A stretch of 31,085 bases of DNA from Burkholderiales bacterium UBA4657 (GTDB taxonomy: Bacteria; Pseudomonadota; Gammaproteobacteria; Burkholderiales; Burkholderiaceae_E). The stretch is taken from the NCBI GenBank assembly GCA_002405475.1, contig DHLX01000022.1, positions 46,045 through 77,129 of the forward strand, read 5' to 3'. This document shows positions 23,958-31,030 of this stretch, in pieces (the stretch's first letter is position 1; each line of letters begins with the position of its first letter). The notes beneath the pieces are model-generated. The model had not been told where the DNA came from. It made no database searches and saw nothing but the letters and a program-made list of their open reading frames with translations. Both the position numbers and the translations under genes were made by a program.

Positions 23958-24436
23958 CGATTCCTTATCGTATTGGTACGGGTTTTGATGTACATGCCCT
24001 GGTGCTTGGGCGCCCCCTGATTATTGGCGGGGTGACGATTCCTTATGACAAGGGTCTGCTCGGCCATTCAGATGCCGATGTCTTGCTGCATGCCATTACC
24101 GATGCCTTGTTCGGTGCTGCAGGTCTGGGTGATATTGGGCGACATTTTCCCGATACTGACGAGCGCTACCGCGGCGCCGACTCCAGGCTTTTATTGCGTG
24201 AATGCGTACAAAAGGTACGCGCTGCTGGATGGATAATCGGCAATATTGATGCCACGATTATTGCCCAGGCACCGAAAATGGCGCCCCATATTCCCGCCAT
24301 GCAGGCCCATATTGCCGAAGACTGTAGATTGGACGTGACCCAGGTCAATATCAAGGCCAAAACTACCGAGCAACTGGGTTTCACTGGGCGTGGTGAAGGT
24401 ATTGCCGCCGAAGCTGTGGCATTGCTGGCACAATAG
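23954..24436 (+). CDS. ispF: 2-C-methyl-D-erythritol 2,4-cyclodiphosphate synthase
   Basis: A 160-residue IspF that cyclises CDP-methylerythritol phosphate in the MEP pathway. Metal ligands Asp12 and His14 in GFDVHAL and His46 in the GHSDADVLLHA region are at the expected spacing. GDIGRHFPDTD, IDATIIAQAPK and the C-terminal KATTTE-like segment KTTEQLGFTGRGEGIAAEAV complete the signature. It is coupled to ispD through an ATGA overlap, the usual ispDF pair. Its stop is seven bases before queD. Confidence 0.98.
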   Translation: MTIPYRIGTGFDVHALVLGRPLIIGGVTIPYDKGLLGHSDADVLLHAITDALFGAAGLGDIGRHFPDTDERYRGADSRLLLRECVQKVRAAGWIIGNIDATIIAQAPKMAPHIPAMQAHIAEDCRLDVTQVNIKAKTTEQLGFTGRGEGIAAEAVALLAQ

Positions 24437-24443
24437 CGGCATC

Positions 24444-24803
24444 ATGCATCAACTTTCTAAATCCTTCATTTTTGAAGCCGCACACACTTTGCGGCGAGAC
24501 ATTGAAACCGAATCGAGCCGACGCATACATGGGCATAGTTATCGTGCCAAAGTGACTTTGCGCGGTGAGCCCGACGCCCAGGGCATGTTGCTCGATCTTG
24601 GGCACTTTACCCAGGCTCTGGAGCAAGTGCGCCAGAAACTGGATCATCATTTCCTCGACGATATTCCAGGTTTGCCGCCTGCCACTCTCGAGCGACTATG
24701 TTCCTACATCTGGCACGAATTGCAGGGTAAGCTGACAGGTTTGTATCAGGTCGAAGTTAGTCGTGACATGACCGGTGACAGTGCAGTCTATCGTCTGGAC
24801 TAA
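24444..24803 (+). CDS. queD: 6-carboxytetrahydropterin synthase (QueD-type), catalytic Cys position is Ser
   Basis: A 119-residue member of the PTPS/QueD family, second step toward 7-cyano-7-deazaguanine and queuosine. Zinc-ligand histidines are His14 (FEAAH), His29 and His31 (IHGHSY). LDHHFLDD and the C-terminal EVSRDMTGDSAVY region match the family. In E. coli QueD a catalytic cysteine sits four residues before the HGH histidine (KCGRLHGHS); here that position is Ser25 (ESSRRIHGHS). Similar Ser forms may be common in betaproteobacteria (memory, unchecked). The start chosen is the ATG at 24444; a longer frame from 24390 would overlap ispF. A queE gene lies 0.8 kb away on the other strand. 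Confidence 0.88.
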   Translation: MHQLSKSFIFEAAHTLRRDIETESSRRIHGHSYRAKVTLRGEPDAQGMLLDLGHFTQALEQVRQKLDHHFLDDIPGLPPATLERLCSYIWHELQGKLTGLYQVEVSRDMTGDSAVYRLD

Positions 24804-25150
24804 CTCTTGTCGTGTCTGGCACGCGAGTCTTCCGGTGCCTGTGCTCGTTCATACATTCCATAGTCCCGAATAATCTGTACCACGCGCAGGCGGTAATCCG
24901 AAAAAATGCTGTTTCGTCCTGTTTCCTGAGCTACACGATGCGGTTCCAGTTGACGCCACGCTGTTACAGCAGCTTCGTCGCGCCAGACTGACAGGGACAG
25001 CAACTTGCCAGGCTGTGTCAGGCTTTCAAATCGTTCCACTGAAATAAAGCCATCAATATTCTTTAAGTGCTCGGCCAGTGACGTTGCCATCTGCAAATAG
25101 CGGGGTCGTTTATCGTCCAGGATAGTAACTTCAAAAATAATCGCGATCAT
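24800..25150 (-). CDS. ABM-domain (antibiotic biosynthesis monooxygenase-like) protein
   Basis: A 116-residue protein with a dimeric alpha-beta barrel ABM domain: IAIIFEVTILDDKRPRYLQM, then IDGFISVERFES, KLLSLSVWRDEAAVTAWR and HRVAQETGR. The last ~20 residues are charged. ABM proteins include small cofactor-free oxygenases and haem-handling enzymes, but many are uncharacterised, so no reaction is assigned. The start is the ATG at 25150, seven bases after GGAAAGG; a TTG at 25174 is less likely. Its stop overlaps the convergent queD stop by four bases. It is divergent from a GNAT gene across a 73-base region containing a perfect 7-base inverted repeat. Confidence 0.85.
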   Translation of the reverse strand: MIAIIFEVTILDDKRPRYLQMATSLAEHLKNIDGFISVERFESLTQPGKLLSLSVWRDEAAVTAWRQLEPHRVAQETGRNSIFSDYRLRVVQIIRDYGMYERAQAPEDSRARHDKS

Positions 25151-25180
25151 TCTGGTACCTTTCCGCAACACCAAATATCG

Positions 25181-25199
25181 ATGAATAATTGCTATTCAT
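25181..25199. promoter_or_regulatory. Perfect inverted repeat between two divergent genes (operator candidate)
   Basis: ATGAATA (25181-25187) and TATTCAT (25193-25199) form a perfect 7-base inverted repeat around a 5-base spacer. It is AT-rich and lies in the 73-base gap between the ABM and GNAT genes, 24 bases from the GTG of one and 30 from the ATG of the other. The geometry suits a dimeric repressor controlling both. The sequence vaguely resembles an iron-regulator (Fur) box, but the spacing is longer than the classical 7-1-7 pattern. Confidence 0.45.
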
Positions 25200-25223
25200 T
25201 GTAGAAGATCTTATGTTCATGCG

Positions 25224-25628
25224 GTGGATACGATTGAATACAAACACGATTTTCCCTTGAACCCGGTTCAGGTCGCAAGGGTATTGGATGCCTCTGGTAT
25301 TAAACGACCTACGCATGACATAGCTCGCATCACGCGCATGTTTTCTGCCCCATGTCTGACTATTTCAGCTTGGAATGAGGATCGTTTGATTGGGGTGTGC
25401 AGGGCGCTGACTGACTTTAGTTATTGTTGTTATTTATCAGACCTGGCAGTTGATCGTGCATATCAACATCAAGGGATAGGAGCCAGAATGATTCAGGAGC
25501 TTCGCACCCGATTCAATAACGACGAGGTGAGCCTGATATTGTTATCGGCTCCCGAGGCCATGGACTATTATCCCAAACTGGGTTTTGCAAAAATAGACAA
25601 CGGTTTTGTCATTCGGCGTCGTGGCTGA
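25224..25628 (+). CDS. GNAT family N-acetyltransferase
   Basis: A 134-residue GNAT protein. The acetyl-CoA pyrophosphate loop is QHQGIGARMIQEL (about 83-95), preceded by the strand YLSDLAVDRAY. SAPEAMDYYPKLGFAKI near the C-terminus is the usual GNAT ending. The substrate is unknown. The only reasonable in-frame start is GTG at 25224; nearby ATGs are out of frame. It is divergent from the ABM-domain gene across a palindromic intergenic region. Its stop lies eight bases before the convergent queE stop. Base composition is somewhat more AT-rich than its neighbours. Confidence 0.9.
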   Translation: MDTIEYKHDFPLNPVQVARVLDASGIKRPTHDIARITRMFSAPCLTISAWNEDRLIGVCRALTDFSYCCYLSDLAVDRAYQHQGIGARMIQELRTRFNNDEVSLILLSAPEAMDYYPKLGFAKIDNGFVIRRRG

Positions 25629-25636
25629 GTCACGTT

Positions 25637-26266
25637 CTATCTTAAACCCACGACCTTGTGGGTCTGTAAACTCAAACGCCATGCTGGGTGTTGCAGGCAA
25701 TAGGTGATGGCAGCCTGGGTGTTGGCCGCCTGTTCTGGGCTATCCATGGGTTGTAGCAAAAAATGCTGAAAATCCAGGTGCTCGAATTGTTCAGGGCGGG
25801 CGTCTTTCTGCGGATAGACCAGCTTCAGTTCGTGCCCACGGGTTTGCGCCAGCGGCGCACTTGATTTCGGGCTGACGCAGAGCCAGTCAATACCCGGCGG
25901 AGCGGCAATCGTGCCATTGGTTTCTACCGCAATCTCAAAGCTGTGCTGGTGCAGGGCGTCGATCAAGGCGGCATCCAGTTGCAGCAAGGGTTCACCGCCG
26001 GTACAAACCACAAAGCGCCGGCCTGCTGCTTGTGCCGGCCATTGTGCTGCTATCAGCGCCGCCAATTGTTGCGCAGAATATTTGCCGCCCAGCGTACCGT
26101 CAGTGCCGACAAAATCGGTATCGCAAAATTGGCACACGGCACTGCTACGGTCAGCCTCGCGTCCACTCCATAAATTACAACCGGAAAAACGGCAAAAAAC
26201 TGCTGGCCGCCCGGCTTGTATGCCTTCGCCTTGCAGGGTATAAAAAATTTCCTTGACTGAATACAT
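25637..26266 (-). CDS. queE: 7-carboxy-7-deazaguanine synthase
   Basis: A 209-residue radical-SAM enzyme converting 6-carboxytetrahydropterin to 7-carboxy-7-deazaguanine in queuosine/preQ0 synthesis. The cluster motif is the expanded C-X14-C-X2-C form (Cys30, Cys45, Cys48) rather than CxxxCxxC, as in one QueE subgroup. IFYTLQGEG at the N-terminus, VCTGGEPLLQ and VETNGT are diagnostic. It follows the previous gene by 18 bases of downstream spacing on the minus strand and converges on the GNAT gene. It supplies the step after QueD, encoded nearby on the plus strand. QueC is not in the window. Confidence 0.95.
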   Translation of the reverse strand: MYSVKEIFYTLQGEGIQAGRPAVFCRFSGCNLWSGREADRSSAVCQFCDTDFVGTDGTLGGKYSAQQLAALIAAQWPAQAAGRRFVVCTGGEPLLQLDAALIDALHQHSFEIAVETNGTIAAPPGIDWLCVSPKSSAPLAQTRGHELKLVYPQKDARPEQFEHLDFQHFLLQPMDSPEQAANTQAAITYCLQHPAWRLSLQTHKVVGLR

Positions 26267-26284
26267 AATGACTTCAATAACGCC

Positions 26285-27478
26285 TTAAGATAAAGACAGC
26301 AGTTGTTCCAGAGCCTGTTGTTTCAGGCCGTAAAAATCTTTAATCGCACGCACTTGTGCCAAGGCCGTGTCGGACGATCCAGACTGTTCGCGCTTGACCG
26401 CCAAAATCATTTTGTTCTTGTTGGTATGTTCGAGTGAAATGAACTCGAACACCTGGGTATCATAGCCGCAGGCTTCGAGCAGTAGGGCACGTAGGCTGTC
26501 GGTAATCATCTCGGCTTCCTGACCCAGGTGTACACCATGTTGCAAAATAGGGCGCAATGGCTGCGGACTGAGTAACTGTGGCCTGATCTGCTTATGACAG
26601 CACGGAGCACAAACGATCAGACTGGCACCCGCCGCGACGCCCTTGTGCATGGCAATATCTGTGGCGGTATCGCAGGCATGCAGTGCCACCATGATATCCA
26701 GAGAGCCAACCGAGTAATTCTGAACTTCGCCTTGGGCAAAATGCAGCCCTTCATACTGCAACTGTGCTGCGAGGTGGTTGCCATCATTCACCAAATCGGC
26801 ACGTAACTCCACACCTGTCATTTCTACCTGTTTGCCCAGGGTATAGTGCAAATAGTCATACAGGGCAAAGGTCAAATAGCCTTTGCCAGCGCCGAAATCC
26901 ATCAGGCGCAGCTGGGTCTGCTGTTTTAGTGCAGACCGATTCATGGCATGGTCCAGCACCTCGATAAACTTATTGATCTGTTTCCATTTGCGCGCCATGG
27001 ACGGAATGAGCTGACCCTGGGCCTGGGTGACTCCAAGGCCAGAAAGGAATGGACGCTGTAGCGAAAGATAACGTTGTTTTTCACGGTTATGCGCTGGCGC
27101 TTGTGGCCCATCCGTATCAGAGACGGTTGTTCGTACCGTATGCACATTGAGCAGAGCCTTGCCTTTTTTACTGAAGCGTAATTGCGCTTCGTGCGTACGG
27201 GTCAGCAGATGCAGGTTGTGAAAGCGCTGCCCAGCCCAGGATTGAAGCAGGTGCAAAGCTTCATCGGGCGGGTAATTCTTGCTGATATCTTTAGTCGCGT
27301 AGCGGGTAACGAACGACAGCATGCCGCCATTCTTGAGATGAACCGGCTGTACCAACAGGCGCAGCAAGCCAGGTTCATCACCTCGGTATTGGCTGAGTAC
27401 CAGCTTGACCAGAGTGCCTTGCTCGATACTGTATTGCAGGCGCTGGAAAAATGCCGTGATATTCGGGTCAGATAACAT
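26285..27478 (-). CDS. SAM-dependent methyltransferase (Methyltransf_32-like)
   Basis: A 397-residue protein. The N-terminal ~180 residues are an uncharacterised domain (QGTLVKLVLSQYRG; KGKALLNVHTVRTT; YLSLQRPFLSGLGV). Next is a Rossmann methyltransferase with SAM motif LMDFGAGKGYLTFAL (about 192-206), acidic MTGVELRADL and LHACDTATDIA, and the CAPCCHKQ motif. This combination resembles the PF13679-type methyltransferases (GSTCD/RRNAD1-like), whose bacterial substrate is not known to me. Both GTG (27481) and the next codon ATG (27478) could start it; the ATG is preferred. It sits between ahpD and queE on the minus strand. Confidence 0.88.
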   Translation of the reverse strand: MLSDPNITAFFQRLQYSIEQGTLVKLVLSQYRGDEPGLLRLLVQPVHLKNGGMLSFVTRYATKDISKNYPPDEALHLLQSWAGQRFHNLHLLTRTHEAQLRFSKKGKALLNVHTVRTTVSDTDGPQAPAHNREKQRYLSLQRPFLSGLGVTQAQGQLIPSMARKWKQINKFIEVLDHAMNRSALKQQTQLRLMDFGAGKGYLTFALYDYLHYTLGKQVEMTGVELRADLVNDGNHLAAQLQYEGLHFAQGEVQNYSVGSLDIMVALHACDTATDIAMHKGVAAGASLIVCAPCCHKQIRPQLLSPQPLRPILQHGVHLGQEAEMITDSLRALLLEACGYDTQVFEFISLEHTNKNKMILAVKREQSGSSDTALAQVRAIKDFYGLKQQALEQLLSLS

Positions 27479-27522
27479 CACGCCATTGTAACCAGCGCCA
27501 CGCCAGTAGCTGCCAGTAGTAC

Positions 27523-28047
27523 TTATTTGCCCTCGGCCGCCAGCACTTGGGCCGCAGCGTTCAGGGTCGCGGCAATGCGGCCTGCGTCTTTCAGCTGCTG
27601 CATGGTCATGCCATGCTGTTTCAACAGGTCGTAGTGGCTTTTAATGCAGAAATGACATTTGCCGATGACTGATGCCGCCAGAGCATACAGCTCGAAATTG
27701 ACCTTCGAGGTGCCGCCACTGCTGGCATAGGCATTCATGCGTAATTGCGCCGGGCTGGCCTGTAATTCCTTGTCTTCGGTCATTTCGGTAAACGGGTACC
27801 AGGCGTTGTTCATGCCCATGAGCGCCGCTGCGGTCAGTGCTGCCTGGACTTCTACTTCGGGTAGTGCGCCGCTGTTTTTGATGATATCGACCATGGTTTT
27901 GCTTTTTGCCGCAAAAGCCGCAGCCAGCGCAACCCCCAGTGCCTGTTCCGGTGCCAGGGAACTGCGGGCAATGGTGCCGTCAACATTCAGGCGGATGTCC
28001 TTGGCATAATCGGGTATTAAATCTTTAATTAAGTTCAGAAAATCCAT
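27523..28047 (-). CDS. ahpD: Alkyl hydroperoxide reductase AhpD (carboxymuconolactone decarboxylase fold)
   Basis: A 174-residue AhpD. Residues Glu119, Cys131, Cys134 and His138 in KCHFCIKSHYDLLKQHG correspond one for one to the active site of mycobacterial AhpD (E118, C130, C133, H137), where it recycles AhpC using lipoylated partners. Length and the N-terminal LIPDYAKDIRLN motif agree. AGGAGA precedes the ATG at good spacing. It follows ahpC by 59 bases, but a factor-independent terminator lies in that gap, so its transcript level is probably lower than that of ahpC. Confidence 0.96.
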   Translation of the reverse strand: MDFLNLIKDLIPDYAKDIRLNVDGTIARSSLAPEQALGVALAAAFAAKSKTMVDIIKNSGALPEVEVQAALTAAALMGMNNAWYPFTEMTEDKELQASPAQLRMNAYASSGGTSKVNFELYALAASVIGKCHFCIKSHYDLLKQHGMTMQQLKDAGRIAATLNAAAQVLAAEGK

Positions 28048-28072
28048 TGTTTTCTCCTATTGATTTGACCTG

Positions 28073-28098
28073 AAAAAGCCCGTTCAGGACGAACGGGC
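28073..28098 (-). terminator. Rho-independent terminator between ahpC and ahpD
   Basis: On the minus strand a perfect 8-base stem (GCCCGTTC / GAACGGGC, 28098-28091 and 28085-28078) with a 5-base loop is followed directly by five T residues (28077-28073). It lies nine bases after the ahpC stop codon and 25 bases before the ahpD start. It probably terminates most ahpC transcripts and lets some read through into ahpD. Confidence 0.88.
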
Positions 28099-28106
28099 CG
28101 TCAGTA

Positions 28107-28655
28107 TTACAGGGTTGAGCCGCCGACGCTACGGTTGCAGGGGCACAATTCGTCGGTTTGCAGGCCGTCGAGCAAGCGCAAAATTTCTTCCGGGCTGCGA
28201 CCGACGTTCAGGTTGTTGACCGATACGTGCTGAATAGTGTTGTCCGGATCAACAATAAAGGTGGCACGCAGGGCGACACCTGCCGCTTTGTCACGTACGC
28301 CCAGTTGATCGACCAAAGACCCGGTGACATCAGCAAACATGTAGTGGTTCAGCTTGTCTAGGTCTTTATGTTCACGGCGCCAGCCCAGTTTGCAAAACTC
28401 ATTGTCGGTCGAACCGCCCAGCAAAACGGCATCGCGGTCAGCAAAATCTTTGGCCAGCTTGGCGAAACCTACAATTTCAGTGGGGCAAACGAAAGTGAAA
28501 TCTTTCGGGTAGAAATAAATGATTTTCCATTTGCCGGGGAATGATTTTTCGGTCACTTCCTCAAAAGCCGACTGGCCATTTTCCTCGTGATGATTGAAGC
28601 CGGGCTTGACGCCGACTACGCTAAAGGCTTCGACTTTGTCGCCGATGGTTTTCAT
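28107..28655 (-). CDS. ahpC: Peroxiredoxin AhpC (AhpD-linked, three-cysteine type)
   Basis: A 182-residue peroxiredoxin reducing hydrogen peroxide, organic hydroperoxides and probably peroxynitrite. The peroxidatic Cys57 is in DFTFVCPTE. The C-terminus DELCPCN provides Cys171 and Cys173, matching the Cys174/Cys176 pair of mycobacterial AhpC rather than the single resolving cysteine of the AhpF-dependent enzyme. The start is the ATG at 28655, with GGAGA (28663-28667) seven bases upstream; a longer frame to 28697 lacks family similarity in its first 14 residues. It is followed by a terminator and then ahpD. An OxyR-like palindrome lies 61-87 bases upstream. Confidence 0.96.
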   Translation of the reverse strand: MKTIGDKVEAFSVVGVKPGFNHHEENGQSAFEEVTEKSFPGKWKIIYFYPKDFTFVCPTEIVGFAKLAKDFADRDAVLLGGSTDNEFCKLGWRREHKDLDKLNHYMFADVTGSLVDQLGVRDKAAGVALRATFIVDPDNTIQHVSVNNLNVGRSPEEILRLLDGLQTDELCPCNRSVGGSTL

Positions 28656-28715
28656 TGCATTTTCTCCAAGTAAAAAAAAGACATCTGATAATGGCAAGCG
28701 GGGCTTGCACGGTTG

Positions 28716-28742
28716 ATATATTGAACCTATGTTAAACGATAG
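28716..28742 (-). promoter_or_regulatory. OxyR-like palindromic site upstream of ahpC (candidate)
   Basis: On the minus strand ATAG-N7-ATAT (28730-28716), with inner bases GTTCAAT, resembles the OxyR half-site ATAGNTNNNANCTAT. A further CTAT lies eight bases before it (28742-28739). The second half-site is poor and the spacing is off by one. A TATAAT hexamer on the same strand is at 28756-28751. Location upstream of a peroxiredoxin gene is the main support. Confidence 0.4.
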
Positions 28743-28786
28743 TCCAATTGATTATAACTACAGGGCCGATAGTCTGGCTCGAACAA

Positions 28787-30139
28787 TTACTGTTTAGGCT
28801 GCGAGCCCTGCAGTGGTAAGTCTAAAGTTACCGCCAGTCCGCCCTGCGCCCGATTGCCAATCTTCCATTGCCCGCCCAGGCGTTTAACGATCCGGTCAAC
28901 AATCGCCAAACCCAGACCCGCCCCCTTGGCCTGGCCGCGCGCTTCGTCACCACGGGCAAAGGGTCGTTTGATACGTTCAATATCGGCTTCCGCAACCCCC
29001 GGCCCTTCATCCAGCACTTCTATGATGGCGCGCTGACCCAATTGACGCAGCCAGATTTCAACCGCAGGCTTGCGCCCAGGAAGATGACCATATTTGCGCG
29101 CATTTTCAAGCAGATTGTTGACCAGACGTTGAATATCGGTACGCGGCCCGGTCATGCTGATATTGGGTTTGATATGTTTGTCAATCTGCAGGTCTTGACG
29201 CGCCGCCGTGTCGGCAAGCGTTTCGAGTACCGCGCTCAGATTGAAAGTTTCGTGCAGTGCCGCCTTGTCACCGCGTGCAAATTCGAGGAACTGCCCCACA
29301 ATGGCATCCATTTGGCCAATGTCGGCACTCATGGCGTCTTTGGTGTCCTGCGGCAAGGGTGCCATTTCAATTTCCAGTCCCAGGCGTGCCAGAGGCGTGC
29401 GCAAATCATGAGAAATACCCGCCAGAATAAGGGCACGTTCTTGTTCTGCCCGGTCGATGTCTTCCATCATGCGGTTAAAACTTTCGTTCACCAGGCGAAT
29501 TTCGCGCAGATTGCTGGTCGGCAGCGGCGTGGGTTTTTCGCCGCGCGCCAATTGACGCGCAGTGCGCATCAGCCTCGCCAGCGGTTTATTGACCAGATTC
29601 ACAATCAGGGTCGCACCCAGCAGCGACAGCGTTAGTGCTGCAGCACCCCAGAATACCCATTGCACACCGGGCGCCCGTTCCAGCCGCTCGCGCTCAATGC
29701 GTACCCAGTAATTATCGTCATCCAGACGAAAACTCACCCATAAGCCGGGTTCGCCATTGACCTCACCCTCGACCCGGGTTTCGGTCCCAAGATGATTACG
29801 CAATTGTTCGCGCAAGGCATTTGCCAGCGGAGCATCGGGCAGAGCCTTGGTCTGGTCTTCCGGCTCCAGCACGTAGATCCGTAACGATTCGTTTGCAGCC
29901 AGGTCTTTCAGCAACGCCCGACGACGTGCCGGTGCCGAGTGCAGCAGCGCTGCTCTGGTGACATTGACAATCGAAGTAATATGCTGCGCCAGTTGCGTGG
30001 CTCGGGGAGCAACCTCAAGCGCACGCAACACCATGACCCAGCTGGTCAGGCTCAATGTCAGCAACAGGCCAATCAGCAAAAAGGTGCGCCAGAACAAGCC
30101 TCCCGGCAATAGCGCACGCCAGTCCAGCTTCAAGGTCAA
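28787..30139 (-). CDS. envZ: EnvZ-type sensor histidine kinase
   Basis: A 450-residue inner-membrane kinase. TM1 is at about 17-40, the periplasmic domain at about 41-158, TM2 at about 160-182 and HAMP at about 183-235. The H-box ISHDLRTPLARL carries phospho-acceptor His244. The ATPase domain has N-box NLLENARKYG, then DEGPGV and GAGLGLAIV. The HDLRTP box and domain order fit the EnvZ group, which phosphorylates OmpR in response to osmotic or envelope conditions; the actual stimulus here is unknown. It overlaps ompR by four bases and is co-transcribed with it. A GGCTCG/CGAGCC hairpin spans the stop codon but has no U tract. Confidence 0.93.
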   Translation of the reverse strand: MTLKLDWRALLPGGLFWRTFLLIGLLLTLSLTSWVMVLRALEVAPRATQLAQHITSIVNVTRAALLHSAPARRRALLKDLAANESLRIYVLEPEDQTKALPDAPLANALREQLRNHLGTETRVEGEVNGEPGLWVSFRLDDDNYWVRIERERLERAPGVQWVFWGAAALTLSLLGATLIVNLVNKPLARLMRTARQLARGEKPTPLPTSNLREIRLVNESFNRMMEDIDRAEQERALILAGISHDLRTPLARLGLEIEMAPLPQDTKDAMSADIGQMDAIVGQFLEFARGDKAALHETFNLSAVLETLADTAARQDLQIDKHIKPNISMTGPRTDIQRLVNNLLENARKYGHLPGRKPAVEIWLRQLGQRAIIEVLDEGPGVAEADIERIKRPFARGDEARGQAKGAGLGLAIVDRIVKRLGGQWKIGNRAQGGLAVTLDLPLQGSQPKQ

Positions 30140-30870
30140 TGCTTACCTTCAGGCACAAAAACATAACCCAGTCCCCAGACAGTCTGTATGTACTGGGGTT
30201 TGGCCGGATCCTGTTCCACAATTTTGCGCAGCCGCGAGATTTGAACGTCGAGACTGCGATCGAATACTTCATATTCGCGACCGCGGGCCAGTTCCATCAG
30301 TTTTTCGCGCGACAGAGGCTGACGTGGGTGGCGTGCAAATACTTTCATGACCGAAAATTCGCCGGTGGTCAGGTCTATGGGTTCTTCGCTGCCATCAGGT
30401 AGTTTTTTCTTGAGTGAGCGATTGGCCAGGTTAAGGCTGAACGGCCCGAAGGTGATACTAACGTCGTCTTGTGTCGGCGCGCCTGGTACTTCGCCCGGCC
30501 CCTTGCGGCGCAAGACAGCATTGATACGCGCCAGCAGTTCACGCGGGTTAAATGGTTTGGCCAGATAATCATCGGCACCCATTTCCAGACCAAGAATCCG
30601 GTCCACATCTTCCCCCTTGGCGGTCAGCATGATGATCGGGGTGCTATCGCCGGCGCCACGCAGACGGCGGCAAATAGACAGCCCGTCTTCACCCGGCAGC
30701 ATCAGGTCGAGCACCAGCAGGTCAAAGCGCTCGCGCGTCATGAGCTTGTTCATGGCGTTGGCATCGGCCGCGACAAAGACATTAAAGCCCTGTTCGGTCA
30801 GGTAGCGCCGCAGCAGATCTCGCAGCCGTTCATCATCATCTACTACTAAAATACGCTGGGTCAGAGCCAT
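30136..30870 (-). CDS. ompR: OmpR-type response regulator
   Basis: A 244-residue response regulator. The receiver domain has the acidic pocket VVDDD (about 9-13), phosphorylated Asp55 in LVLDLMLPG, Thr in MLTAKG and Lys in YLAKPF. A winged-helix DNA-binding domain (about 145-240) includes LTTGEFSVMKVFARHPRQPLSREKL-type sequence, EVFDRSLDVQISRLRKI and QTVWGLGYVF. A close match to OmpR of betaproteobacteria. AAGGGGA precedes the ATG at good spacing. It is the first gene of ompR-envZ. A GTTACA-containing element lies 23 bases upstream of its start, suggesting autoregulation. Confidence 0.95.
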   Translation of the reverse strand: MALTQRILVVDDDERLRDLLRRYLTEQGFNVFVAADANAMNKLMTRERFDLLVLDLMLPGEDGLSICRRLRGAGDSTPIIMLTAKGEDVDRILGLEMGADDYLAKPFNPRELLARINAVLRRKGPGEVPGAPTQDDVSITFGPFSLNLANRSLKKKLPDGSEEPIDLTTGEFSVMKVFARHPRQPLSREKLMELARGREYEVFDRSLDVQISRLRKIVEQDPAKPQYIQTVWGLGYVFVPEGKH

Positions 30871-30892
30871 GGTTTCCCCTTGTCAGGCAATT

Positions 30893-30966
30893 TGTAACAG
30901 TCGCAGTGTAGGCAAAAGCCCATTTTTGTGCATCCGTTTTTTTTTGCTATAAAACACCCTGTTACA
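30893..30966. repeat. Inverted 8-base repeat TGTAACAG ... CTGTTACA in the ompR upstream region
   Basis: TGTAACAG (30893-30900) and CTGTTACA (30959-30966) are perfect inverted copies 58 bases apart. They flank the region holding the promoters of ompR and of the possible downstream plus-strand gene. OmpR-family sites in enterobacteria contain GTTACA-like cores, so these may be regulator-binding half-sites rather than a hairpin. Confidence 0.5.
30926..30953 (+). promoter_or_regulatory. Candidate sigma-70 promoter with a T9 tract in the spacer
   Basis: TTGTGC (30926-30931) and TATAAA (30948-30953) are separated by 16 bases. The spacer contains nine consecutive T residues (30937-30945). The predicted start of transcription is near 30960, at the second GTTACA element, and would drive the open frame beginning at 31031. 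Not tested; TATAAA is the stronger half. Confidence 0.45.
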
Positions 30967-31030
30967 GACTTTACCAGTTGATCACGCCATAGTGCTGGGC
31001 GCCTGGCCCGGTTCGTCGTAGAGTGTCATT

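Noticed and set aside
28776..28807. GGCTCG/CGAGCC hairpin spanning the envZ stop as a terminator
   Set aside because: Loop of 20 bases and no T tract after it on the minus strand.
28868..29635. 255-residue plus-strand frame opposite envZ
   Set aside because: Antisense to a clear histidine kinase; no domain pattern or ribosome binding site.
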